Position numbers and translations under genes: made by a program
Notes under the pieces: model-generated
Databases searched by the model: none
What the model was told of the DNA's origin: nothing
The model's input: the letters and a program-made list of their open reading frames with translations, nothing else
Shown: in pieces, positions 35,183-42,911 of the stretch
Layout: each line of letters starts with the position of its first letter
Position numbering within the stretch: the first letter of the stretch is position 1
DNA from: Paraburkholderia sp. ZP32-5
Lineage (GTDB): Bacteria; Pseudomonadota; Gammaproteobacteria; Burkholderiales; Burkholderiaceae
Assembly (NCBI RefSeq): GCF_021390495.1
Contig: NZ_JAJEJP010000003.1
Coordinates: 1,116,001-1,180,000, forward strand
Length of the DNA: 64,000 bases
Direction: 5' to 3'

Positions 35183-36004
35183 TCAATGCGCGACGGCATC
35201 GTGCCCGGGCTTGCGCAGCATCGCCGACACCACGCAGATCGACACCGACGCCACCGACAGCATCGTCGCCGATGCCGCGATGATCGGCGACACCTCCATC
35301 TTGAGGCTGGAGTACATCGTGACGGGCAGCGTCGTCGCGCCGGTGCCGGCGATGAACCACGCGATCACGACTTCGTCGAAAGAAATCAGAAACGCGAACA
35401 GCGCGCCGGACACGATCGACGGAATGATCTGCGGCACGACGACTTTCAGGAACACGCGAAGCCGCGACGCGCCCATCGTGTCGGCGGCAAGCTCGACGTT
35501 CGGATCGATCTGGCGCATGCCGGCGGCCGTGGTCACCATCACGAACGGCAGCGTGAGCGTCGAGTGCGCGAGCACCAGCCCCGCGGTCGTGCCGCTCAGG
35601 CCAAGCTGCGCGAAGTACAGATACGTGCCCAACGCGACGATGATCGCGGGGAACAGCATCGGGCTCATCAGCACGAACGCGATGACTTCCTGTCCACGAA
35701 ACTTGCCGCGCAGCAAACCGTACACAGCGGACGTGCCGAGCACCGTGGCAATGCACGCGCTCAGCGTGGCGACGATCAGGCTTTCGGAAAGCGCCCCCGT
35801 CCACACCGGCGAATCGAAGAAACGCCCATACAGGTAGAACGAAAACGAAGTCGGCGGAAATGTGAGTTCGTCCCGGCCGCCGAACGACATCGGTATGACG
35901 AGCAGACTCGGCACGACCAGAAAGATATAGATCGCCCACGCGAGCACGGACAGCGCGATCCCGCCCAGCCACGTCCCCATGCGGCCCAGCATCGATGACG
36001 TCAT
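35183..36004 (-). CDS. ABC transporter permease, PotC-like (second set)
   Basis: A 273-residue permease with about six membrane segments. The EAA-type loop is DTMGASRLRVFLKVVVPQIIPS near residues 180-200. SFSFYLYGRFFDSPVWTGAL after the first helix is characteristic of PotC/YdcV permeases. The ATG at 36004 overlaps the stop of the upstream permease as ATGA. An 85-base gap follows before the ATPase gene. Confidence 0.92.
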   Translation of the reverse strand: MTSSMLGRMGTWLGGIALSVLAWAIYIFLVVPSLLVIPMSFGGRDELTFPPTSFSFYLYGRFFDSPVWTGALSESLIVATLSACIATVLGTSAVYGLLRGKFRGQEVIAFVLMSPMLFPAIIVALGTYLYFAQLGLSGTTAGLVLAHSTLTLPFVMVTTAAGMRQIDPNVELAADTMGASRLRVFLKVVVPQIIPSIVSGALFAFLISFDEVVIAWFIAGTGATTLPVTMYSSLKMEVSPIIAASATMLSVASVSICVVSAMLRKPGHDAVAH

Positions 36005-36903
36005 TTGCCAAGCCTCCCGGTTGCGCCCGGCACGCGGGACAGAATCGCCACCAGCGCCGCGCTGATCAGCAGGATGAGCACCGCGATTGCCGCGGCCGTA
36101 TTCCAGTCGAGCGCTTCGTGCGTGAACAGATCGACGAGGTTCGCGAGCATCATGTCTTTTGGGCCGCCCAGAAGCGCCGGCGTCACGAAGAAACCGAACG
36201 AGATCACGAGACTCAGCAGCGCGCCCGCGGCCACCGCGGGCAGGCTGAGCGGCAGCGTGATCTTCCACCATGTCCGGAACGCGCCTGCGCCCATCGCTTC
36301 GGCTGCCTGAACGAGGTTGCGGTCCTGAGCCAGCAGATTCGACAGAATCGGGAACACCAGAAACGGCACCAGGTAGTTGGACATACCGATCATCACACCA
36401 GTCCGGTTGAAGATCAGCTCCAGCTGCGGACCATTGCCGAACATCCAGTGCAATGCGCTGTTGATCAGGCCGGCCCGGCCGAGAATCACGGTGAACGCGT
36501 AGCTCTTGACGAGAATACTGGTCCAGAACGGCAGCAGCACCAGCGACGTATAGACCGCGCGCCGCCGCGGCGACTGACGCGCCAGATGCATCGCCACCGG
36601 ATAGGCCAGCACGAGACTCACCAGCGTCGCGCTGACGGCGATGGTCAGCGTGGTGCCGAGCACCTGCACGAACAGACCGTTCGAGATCAGGTGCGCGAAC
36701 GCCTCCAGCGTGAAGTGCCCGTCGCGATAGATGCTCAAGCCGAGCACGTAGACGACCGGCACGAGAAACACCGCGGCCATCAGCACCAGCGCGGGCAACA
36801 CGAACAGCAGCGCACCCGTGCCGGTCGTATCGCGGGTACGCCGCGCGCGCGCATGGGGTGGCGCGGCCGCGCGGGTCAGGTCGAACGCATTGTCAGTCGC
36901 CAT
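36001..36903 (-). CDS. ABC transporter permease, PotB-like (second set)
   Basis: A 300-residue permease with about six membrane segments, the first near 30-52 (GALLFVLPALVLMAAVFLVP). The EAA-type loop EAMGAGAFRTWWKITLPLSLPA lies near 205-226. Unlike the PotB-like protein at 3114 it has the usual short first periplasmic loop. AGGAGA precedes the ATG. The binding-protein gene lies upstream across a 181-base gap that contains a hairpin and a tandem repeat. Confidence 0.92.
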   Translation of the reverse strand: MATDNAFDLTRAAAPPHARARRTRDTTGTGALLFVLPALVLMAAVFLVPVVYVLGLSIYRDGHFTLEAFAHLISNGLFVQVLGTTLTIAVSATLVSLVLAYPVAMHLARQSPRRRAVYTSLVLLPFWTSILVKSYAFTVILGRAGLINSALHWMFGNGPQLELIFNRTGVMIGMSNYLVPFLVFPILSNLLAQDRNLVQAAEAMGAGAFRTWWKITLPLSLPAVAAGALLSLVISFGFFVTPALLGGPKDMMLANLVDLFTHEALDWNTAAAIAVLILLISAALVAILSRVPGATGRLGK

Positions 36904-36921
36904 TCATCGGTCTCCTGTGTC

Positions 36922-36955
36922 GATCGGAGTTGGCGCTTTAGCGCTTACTCCGATC
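36922..36955 (-). promoter_or_regulatory. Intercistronic stem-loop between binding-protein and permease genes
   Basis: GATCGGAGT (36922-36930) pairs exactly with ACTCCGATC (36947-36955), and inside it GCGCT (933-937 of the 36 kb block) pairs with AGCGC (940-944). With a two-base internal mismatch this makes a strong hairpin in the transcript, 18 bases upstream of the permease start. No U-run follows. Such hairpins after a binding-protein gene often stabilise its mRNA or reduce read-through. Confidence 0.6.
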
Positions 36956-37012
36956 CCATGCAAAGCTCTTACTCCGATCCCATGCAAAACCCCTGCTCCG
37001 GTCCCGTGAAAG
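36941..37012. repeat. 24-bp tandem repeat, two near-exact copies and one degenerate
   Basis: Units lie at 36941-36964, 36965-36988 and 36989-37012. The first two differ at one position and share ACTCCGATCCCATGCAAA; the third has drifted (GCTCCGGTCCCGTGAAAG). The first unit contributes the 3' arm of the hairpin at 36922-36955, so the second copy could pair alternatively. Confidence 0.75.
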
Positions 37013-37084
37013 ATCGTTGCTGCAAGACTTGCCGGTCACACGCGCGTTGGGTCCGGCCCGGTCCGGCGCACGGTCGCTTCGCGT

Positions 37085-38170
37085 TCAGCTCAACAGGAAC
37101 TGTGAGAAACGCACCTGCAATTCCGTCGTGCGGCTTGCCCAGTATTCGTCGTCCTGGTAGATGTGATTGTGCTGGCTCAGATCCGGCAGCAGTTTCTTCG
37201 CATCCGCGGACACCTGGCTCATCGCCGCTGGATTGCCGGGCAAATAACTGCTTTTGTTCGAAAACTCGGCCTGCCGGTCGGGGCGCAGCACGAACGCCAC
37301 GAACTTCATCGCCGCGGCCTTGCGCGTGGTTCCCTTGACGACACCAATGGTTTCATTGCCGATGATCGTCTGCTCCAGCGACATCGCAAGCGGCAGGCCC
37401 GCCACCCGCGCCGACTCCACGCGCGCGTTGTAGTCGAAGCCGAAGTCGACTTCGTTGGTCGCGAGCAGCGTGGTCAACTGGTTGGTCGATTCCGCCCACT
37501 TCGGCACGAACGGCTTGATACGCGCGAGCGCCTTGAACGCACGATCGACGTCCAGCGGATAGAGCTTTTGCGGGTCGACACCGTCGGCCACCAGCGCGAG
37601 TTCGAGCACCATGTCGGCGCGATTGCGCAATGTACGGCGGCCCGGAAAACGTTTCGTGTCCCAAAGCTGCGCAAACGTCTTGGGCGTGTCGCCTCCGTTC
37701 GCATGTTTGGTGTTCCATGCCGGCACGCCGACCCAACGGTAAAAGCGAGCATAGTCGCCTTTGCCGAGCACGGCTTCCGCCTGCGTGACGATCGAACGGT
37801 CCAGCGGTTCGAAGAGTCCTTGCTGCGATCCCGCCGGGCCCCACGATCCCGCGCCTTCGAATACGTCCCACTCGGGGCGGCCGCTCATCACCTGCGCTTT
37901 CAGCCTGGCCAGATCGGGCACCCCTGAAAACACGACTTCGATGCCGGTCTCCTGCTTGAATGGCCTCGCGTAGACCTGCTGAATCGTTTCCTCATAGGAG
38001 CCGCCATAAGACGGCACGATGATCCGTTTGTCTTCCTGCGCTTCGGAGCGCGTGATCACATAGGGCGCGCTCAACGCGGCCAGCCCTGCTGCACCCGCCT
38101 TGCGCAGAAACGACCGTCGTCCGGCTCCCGAAGCCCGAATCTCGTTGTTTGCCTTTCCCGACTTTTCCAT
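37085..38170 (-). CDS. ABC transporter periplasmic substrate-binding protein, PotD-like (second set)
   Basis: A 361-residue binding protein with a Tat-type signal (GRRSFLRKAGAAGLAALSAP near residues 18-37). The mature protein begins around EAQEDKRIIVPSYGGSYEE. GRPEWDVFEGAGSW, KRFPGRRTLRNRADM and LDVDRAFKALARIKPF match polyamine-type binding proteins. GAGG precedes the ATG. It is the first gene of the importer operon, followed by two permeases and the ATPase; a GlpD-like oxidoreductase lies upstream on the same strand. The ligand is not predictable, but the Tat signal suggests folding before export. Confidence 0.9.
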   Translation of the reverse strand: MEKSGKANNEIRASGAGRRSFLRKAGAAGLAALSAPYVITRSEAQEDKRIIVPSYGGSYEETIQQVYARPFKQETGIEVVFSGVPDLARLKAQVMSGRPEWDVFEGAGSWGPAGSQQGLFEPLDRSIVTQAEAVLGKGDYARFYRWVGVPAWNTKHANGGDTPKTFAQLWDTKRFPGRRTLRNRADMVLELALVADGVDPQKLYPLDVDRAFKALARIKPFVPKWAESTNQLTTLLATNEVDFGFDYNARVESARVAGLPLAMSLEQTIIGNETIGVVKGTTRKAAAMKFVAFVLRPDRQAEFSNKSSYLPGNPAAMSQVSADAKKLLPDLSQHNHIYQDDEYWASRTTELQVRFSQFLLS

Positions 38171-38365
38171 CGTTGGCCTCGATCAATAGTGTTGCGTGAA
38201 CGACGTTGCCCAAGCGAGCATGAAGCGATGATAGGTGTTCAAAATCGGCCGCCGCGCGTCTGTTTGCGACGGCGCCCGTTTCTGATGCGACACTCGCGCC
38301 GGCGGTTCGCAAAGCCCACCGGCGGCGCCACGGCCGCGCGCACAATCGCTGACAGCCAGCCGCAA

Positions 38366-38413
38366 CCGGTTGTGCCCGGTCGCGCCCGCTCGTGTTCGGC
38401 CGCGGCCGGCTGC
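38366..38413. repeat. 10-bp tandem repeat, about 4.7 degenerate copies
   Basis: The unit resembles CCGGTCGCGC, with copies starting at 38366, 38376, 38386, 38396 and 38406. The array ends at the stop codon of the GlpD-like gene, in the 242-base gap before the binding-protein gene. Confidence 0.6.
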
Positions 38414-40026
38414 TAGGCCGGTTCGCCGGAAATGCGCGCCGTGCTGGCGGGCAGGTTCGTTTCGTCGTCCGTCACGTCGACGAGGTGGCGCACCTTCATA
38501 TGCGTGACGAACGCGTCCACCTGCTCGTCGATCTGCCGCGCACTCCAGCCGAATTCCGGCGCGACCGCCCGCGCGGCACGGCGAATCGCCGAGCGCGTCA
38601 TCGCGTGACGCCAGCCGAGATGCGTACGTCTGAACAGAAGATCGACGAGATTCGTCGCGTCTTCGTTTCGTGCGGCATCAACCAGATCGTCGAGCGAAAT
38701 CGACGGCTCGTCCGGAAACACCGCGCTGTTCGCATCGCCGCCCTTGAAGCGGCTCGCCCCCGCATTGAGCGCGGCCTGCCCGCGTGAAGGTTTCAGCTTG
38801 CGCTTGACCGCCTTCAGAATGTGATTGGCCGACACGCGGTGCAGATTGATCGTTCCCCACGTCAGCGTCAGTACGTTGGGTAACCCATCGGAAGCCAGAT
38901 CGTGCAATACGCTGAACGGCAGGCGCCGTCCTTTCGGATAGCGCGGATCGTAGGTGATCGGACGCACGCCCGCCCACGCGAAGCACACGTCGGAGCGGCT
39001 CAGGTTGATACCCGGCAGCAGATGGTTCGCTTCGTCGATCAGAAATTCGATGCCTTCTTCGTCGGGCGTCACGTCGTCGATATTCTCGTGATAGACGACT
39101 TCGGTCGGCCCGATGTAGTGCAGATCGCCCCAAGGCACGCAGAAGATCGCTTCGTTTTCGCGGTTCAGCGAAGCCAGCCCTTCGCCTTTGAAGTCGTCCG
39201 GCAAGCGCACGAGAATATGGATGCCCTTGACGGCGATCACGCGCCGCGCCGGTGCGGTGCCCTGCGCCGCGGCCTTGTTCAGCGCATCGATCCACACCCC
39301 CGCCGTATTGAGCACGAGCCGCGCCGTGACCGTGGCCGTCTGCGCCGGTTCGAGCGTGTCGCGCAACGCGAGCGACCAGCGGCCGTCCGCGGTGCGGCTC
39401 AACTGCTCCATCGTCGTGTAGTTGCGCACCACGGCGCCGAGCCGGCGCGCATCCATGACCGCGTCGACGCAGATTCGCTCGGGCCAGCGGATCGAGTAAT
39501 CCATGAACACCGTGAAGTCGGTAATGTCGCCGTTGTCGCGAAACCATTTCGCCATCGCGGGAGGTGTCGATCGGCCGTTGCGATAGCGTTTGTACACGAG
39601 CGGCACGCCGAAGCGATTGAAAAAGCCCAGCACCTTTACACCGATATCGACGTGCCAGCCTGAATACGGCATGTTCCGGTACACCGGCATCATCAGGCTC
39701 AGCGGAATGAACCGCTCGGGCATCGTCGACACCAGCTGGCCCATCGCCGTCATCGATTCGATCGCGGAACGCACGCGCCCAACGAAGCGCCGCGGCTGGA
39801 AAACATGCTCCCACAAGGTCTTCGACGGCGCGAAATAACGCAGGCCGCTGTGCAGGATGCGGCTCGAACGGCTCGATGCGGCCGACGCGTAATCGTTCTT
39901 TTCGACCAGCACGACCGAATAGCCCGCTGACGCCAGATGCTGCGCCGCCGACGCACCGTTGATCCCCCCACCGATGATGGCGACGTCGTATTCGCCTCCC
40001 TCCAGCCTGCTCAATGATTCGCGCAC
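38413..40026 (-). CDS. FAD-dependent oxidoreductase, glycerol-3-phosphate dehydrogenase (GlpD)-like
   Basis: A 537-residue flavoprotein. The N-terminal YDVAIIGGGINGASAAQHLAS binds FAD, and SSRSSRILHSGLRYF is the GlpD-type signature. A C-terminal domain from about 400 matches the GlpD cap. It would oxidise a hydroxy- or amino-compound and pass electrons to quinone. The start is taken as GTG at 40026, with GGGAG seven bases upstream; the frame continues 18 codons further. It diverges from a GntR gene across a region with two matching GTATAC sites, and is followed by a polyamine-type importer. This context is not that of a glycerol operon, so the substrate may differ. Confidence 0.83.
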   Translation of the reverse strand: MRESLSRLEGGEYDVAIIGGGINGASAAQHLASAGYSVVLVEKNDYASAASSRSSRILHSGLRYFAPSKTLWEHVFQPRRFVGRVRSAIESMTAMGQLVSTMPERFIPLSLMMPVYRNMPYSGWHVDIGVKVLGFFNRFGVPLVYKRYRNGRSTPPAMAKWFRDNGDITDFTVFMDYSIRWPERICVDAVMDARRLGAVVRNYTTMEQLSRTADGRWSLALRDTLEPAQTATVTARLVLNTAGVWIDALNKAAAQGTAPARRVIAVKGIHILVRLPDDFKGEGLASLNRENEAIFCVPWGDLHYIGPTEVVYHENIDDVTPDEEGIEFLIDEANHLLPGINLSRSDVCFAWAGVRPITYDPRYPKGRRLPFSVLHDLASDGLPNVLTLTWGTINLHRVSANHILKAVKRKLKPSRGQAALNAGASRFKGGDANSAVFPDEPSISLDDLVDAARNEDATNLVDLLFRRTHLGWRHAMTRSAIRRAARAVAPEFGWSARQIDEQVDAFVTHMKVRHLVDVTDDETNLPASTARISGEPA

Positions 40027-40089
40027 GATGCGACTCCCTGGTTGATGCAGCTCGATGAAATTCGCGCGGCGCAATCGCACCGACGCCTA

Positions 40090-40102
40090 TTGGGTATACG
40101 TT
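40090..40102. promoter_or_regulatory. Putative GntR operator, copy 1
   Basis: TTGGGTATACGTT has the palindromic core GTATAC. It differs at two positions from a second copy at 40227-40239. It lies 64 bases upstream of the GlpD-like start, where a repressor would block transcription. Confidence 0.6.
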
Positions 40103-40226
40103 ATTGTTCCCAAAATAAAGTTGTCAACCGGTAGATGCCCGTCGGTGTTCATGGAAGTGCGCCTAAACGCGTCAAAATTACGAGGTTTTCGTTCCGGTCT
40201 TTTCTTTAGATTGACCGTCATCTTTG

Positions 40227-40239
40227 TTAGGTATACATT
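40227..40239. promoter_or_regulatory. Putative GntR operator, copy 2
   Basis: TTAGGTATACATT matches copy 1 at 11 of 13 positions and has the same GTATAC core. It lies 42 bases upstream of the GntR gene start, which suggests autoregulation together with control of the divergent gene. Confidence 0.6.
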
Positions 40240-40281
40240 TTTTCCACCAACCCGAAACGTATTCCGCGGAGAATCTGCTGC

Positions 40282-40974
40282 ATGCATGAGTCCGATACCA
40301 CCGGCATCGTCGTCCCGACACAGGCCACGCGCATGCGCCGCCGGCCTGTCGTGCCGCGCCGCAGCGAAGGCGTATTCGAGCAGTTGAAGCAGTCGCTGTT
40401 GAGCGCGCGCATCAAGCCCGGCGAGCGCCTGTACGAAAGCGGCATTGCCGAACAGTTTGGCGCGAGCCGCACGCCGGTTCGCGAGGCATTGATGCGTCTG
40501 CAGGAAGAGCGTCTGCTCGAACGGGACGGGCGCGCCTATGTCGTGCGCCAGATGAGCTACGACGATCTGCTGCAGTTGTACGAAGCGCGCGAATGCCTCG
40601 AATGTCAGACCTGCATCAAGGCCATTGCGTATCTTCAGCAGGAAGACATCGAACGTTTGCAGGAACGCATCGACCATATGGCGAAGATGATTCGTCGCAG
40701 GAACGTCGACGAGTTCAACCGGCTCGACTCGGAATTTCATCTGGACATTGCGCGTATTTCTCGCAATCAGGTCCTGTACGAAATGCTGACGGGTGTGCAC
40801 GAGCGCGTGACGATGATCCGCAATCTGTTCGCGCGGAATCTGCCTCGGCTCATCAGCGCGAACGAAGAGCATCAACGCATTCTCGACGCGATGGCGCGGC
40901 GCAACCCCGAGATCGCGGTTGCCGAGATGCGCGCGCATCTGGTCACCACGCATCTGGCTTCCGCATTCGCATAA
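40282..40974 (+). CDS. GntR-family transcriptional regulator (FCD type)
   Basis: A 230-residue regulator. The winged HTH lies at about 28-95 (GVFEQLKQSLLSARIKPGER and GASRTPVREALMRLQEERL). The helical C-terminal FCD domain has the metal-ligand pattern with Asp/His residues (RLDSEFHLDIARIS, EHQRILDAM and MRAHLVTTH), so it probably senses a carboxylate. GGAG lies about 11 bases before the ATG. It diverges from the GlpD-like gene and precedes two catabolic-type genes on its own strand. The two GTATAC-centred sites in the divergent gap are its candidate operators. Confidence 0.9.
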   Translation: MHESDTTGIVVPTQATRMRRRPVVPRRSEGVFEQLKQSLLSARIKPGERLYESGIAEQFGASRTPVREALMRLQEERLLERDGRAYVVRQMSYDDLLQLYEARECLECQTCIKAIAYLQQEDIERLQERIDHMAKMIRRRNVDEFNRLDSEFHLDIARISRNQVLYEMLTGVHERVTMIRNLFARNLPRLISANEEHQRILDAMARRNPEIAVAEMRAHLVTTHLASAFA

Positions 40975-41034
40975 CGGCGCGCGGCGGTGCCTCGAACCGC
41001 CTCCCTTCTTCCCTGCTATCAAGGACGTTTCGTC

Positions 41035-42000
41035 ATGGCTTCGATTCCCCGGACCGGCTCCGCCGCGCCGCCCACGGTTGCATTCATCTGGTCCGACGGC
41101 GACGCCGCCGCGTGGCGCGAGCGCATGACGCAAACGCTCGGCGAATTCGACATGCGCGTGTATCCCGACATCGGCAACGCGGAGGACATCGACTTCGCGA
41201 TGGTATGGATGCCGCCATGCGGCGAACTGAAACGCTATCCGAACCTGAAGGGCATCTTCTCGATCGGCGCGGGGGTCTCGCATATCCTGCGCGATCCCGA
41301 GCTTCCGAGGCACGTGCCGATCGTACGGCTGACCGACGACACGTTGAGCCTCGACATGAGCTGCCACGCGATTCACTGGGTGCTGCATTTTCATCGCGGC
41401 TACGACCGCTATCTCGAACAGCAGCGCGCGGGTATCTGGCATCGGCCGCCGTACCCGCCCAACGCAACGCGGCGCATCGGCATCCTCGGCATGGGTGCGA
41501 TCGGCGAATACACCGCGCGCTGCCTGCGCGATCTGCAATTCGACGTGGCGGGCTGGAGCCGCACGCAAAAAGCGCTGAACGGCGTGCAAAGCTTCTTCGG
41601 CGACGATCAGCTCGAAGCCTTTCTGAACCGCACCGACATCCTCGTGTGCGTGCTGCCGCCCACGCCCGCCACCACGGGTCTCATCGATGCGAAGGCACTC
41701 GCCATGCTGCCCGCCGGCGCATACCTCGTGAACATGGGGCGCGGGGAAGTGCTGCACGACGATGCGTTGCTTGCCGCACTGGATAGCGGACACATCGCCG
41801 CTGCCGCGCTCGACGTATTCGTCGAAGAACCGCTGCCGAGCGCAAGCCGCTATTGGCAACACCCGCGCGTGCGCGTCACGCCACATGCGGCGGGGCCGAC
41901 CTCGATCGAGTACGGCTCGCGCCGCATTGCCGAAAACATGCTGTTGCTGCGGCAGGGCGTGATGCCCGACGCGGTCATGGACGCCGCGCAAGGCTATTGA
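41035..42000 (+). CDS. D-2-hydroxyacid dehydrogenase, glyoxylate/hydroxypyruvate reductase A-like
   Basis: A 321-residue NAD(P)-dependent reductase. The dinucleotide-binding loop is GILGMGAIGEYTA (149-161), and the catalytic triad of the family is Arg236 (NMGRGEV), Glu265 (VFVEEPLP) and His284 (TPHAAGPTS). FSIGAGVSHIL near 75-85 is typical of the GhrA subgroup. It would reduce glyoxylate, hydroxypyruvate or a similar 2-keto acid. AAGGA lies nine bases before the ATG at 41035. It follows the GntR gene by 60 bases, probably in one transcript. Confidence 0.88.
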   Translation: MASIPRTGSAAPPTVAFIWSDGDAAAWRERMTQTLGEFDMRVYPDIGNAEDIDFAMVWMPPCGELKRYPNLKGIFSIGAGVSHILRDPELPRHVPIVRLTDDTLSLDMSCHAIHWVLHFHRGYDRYLEQQRAGIWHRPPYPPNATRRIGILGMGAIGEYTARCLRDLQFDVAGWSRTQKALNGVQSFFGDDQLEAFLNRTDILVCVLPPTPATTGLIDAKALAMLPAGAYLVNMGRGEVLHDDALLAALDSGHIAAAALDVFVEEPLPSASRYWQHPRVRVTPHAAGPTSIEYGSRRIAENMLLLRQGVMPDAVMDAAQGY

Positions 42001-42078
42001 TAGCGAAGCGCACGCGCGGCCCCTCCCGCACCGCATAGACCGCCCCCAACGAACGCATCGATTACCGGAGAAAACCCC

Positions 42079-42864
42079 ATGGAAGCTGTGCATGATTCGC
42101 CCACTCACGAACTCGCGGATGAAGCCGAATGGGCCGTTCGCGTCGAACTGGCCGCACTGTATCGTCTCGTCGCGCACTTCCGGATGACCGATCTGATCGA
42201 CACGCACATTTCGGCGCGCCTGCCGGGCGACACACCGTCGTTTCTGATCAACCGCCACGGTGTGCTGTTTCACGAAATGCGAGCCTCCGATCTCGTCAAG
42301 ATCGACTATCAGGGCCGCGCGATCGATCCCCGCGCGAAGCACGACCCCGCGTCGTGCCGCGTCAACGCCGCGGGCTTCACGATTCACTCGGCGATTCATA
42401 TGGCGCGGCCCGACCTGCATTTCATCGTCCATACGCATACCGCCGCCGGTATCGCCGTGTCCGCGCAACAGCACGGCTTGCTGCCGATCAGCCAGCACGC
42501 GCTCAAGTATTACGAAAAGCTCGCGTATCACGACTACGAAGGTATCGCGCTGAATCTCGCCGAGCGTGAACGGCTGGTTCGCGATCTCGGCCCACACAAG
42601 GCGATGATTCTGCGCAATCACGGTCTGCTCGCGGCGGGGTCGAGCGCCGCCGACGCATTCCAGGAAATCTACTTCCTGGAGCGCGCGTGTCAGGCCCAGG
42701 TTCAGGCGCTCGCGGGCGGCTCCGCACTCACGATTCCATCGCCGGAAGTGTGCCGCGTAACCGCAAGCCAGTACGTGCGCGAAGACTCGCCCGAACTGGC
42801 CGAACTTGCGTGGCAGGCCGCCAGGCGGCTGATCGATAACGTCGGCACCGATTACCGCAGTTGA
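42079..42864 (+). CDS. Class II aldolase/adducin-family protein
   Basis: A 261-residue protein. The zinc-binding histidines are His118 and His120 (FIVHTHTAAG) and His181 (ILRNHGLLAAG). The Glu that acts as base in fuculose- and ribulose-phosphate aldolases (SSEWxxH) is missing; the matching stretch reads NAAGFTIH (96-103). It may therefore not be a classical aldolase but a decarboxylase or an adducin-like protein of unknown activity. GGAG precedes the ATG. It follows the hydroxyacid dehydrogenase gene and is the last of the GntR-linked set, ending before a strong terminator. Confidence 0.87.
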   Translation: MEAVHDSPTHELADEAEWAVRVELAALYRLVAHFRMTDLIDTHISARLPGDTPSFLINRHGVLFHEMRASDLVKIDYQGRAIDPRAKHDPASCRVNAAGFTIHSAIHMARPDLHFIVHTHTAAGIAVSAQQHGLLPISQHALKYYEKLAYHDYEGIALNLAERERLVRDLGPHKAMILRNHGLLAAGSSAADAFQEIYFLERACQAQVQALAGGSALTIPSPEVCRVTASQYVREDSPELAELAWQAARRLIDNVGTDYRS

Positions 42865-42876
42865 GGCGGGCACGAT

Positions 42877-42903
42877 CGAGGCCTTCGCGGACCGAAGGCC
42901 TCG
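42877..42903. terminator. Bidirectional terminator hairpin
   Basis: CGAGGCCTTCG (42877-42887) and CGAAGGCCTCG (42893-42903) form a perfect 11-bp stem with a five-base loop, placed between the convergent class II aldolase-like and ALDH7-type genes. There is no U-run on either side, so it may work as a shared Rho-independent-like barrier or mRNA end. Confidence 0.75.
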
Positions 42904-42911
42904 GCGATGTT

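Noticed and set aside
36941..37012. Possible CRISPR array
   Set aside because: The 24-bp units are directly adjacent without spacers and number only three. No cas gene is present in the window.
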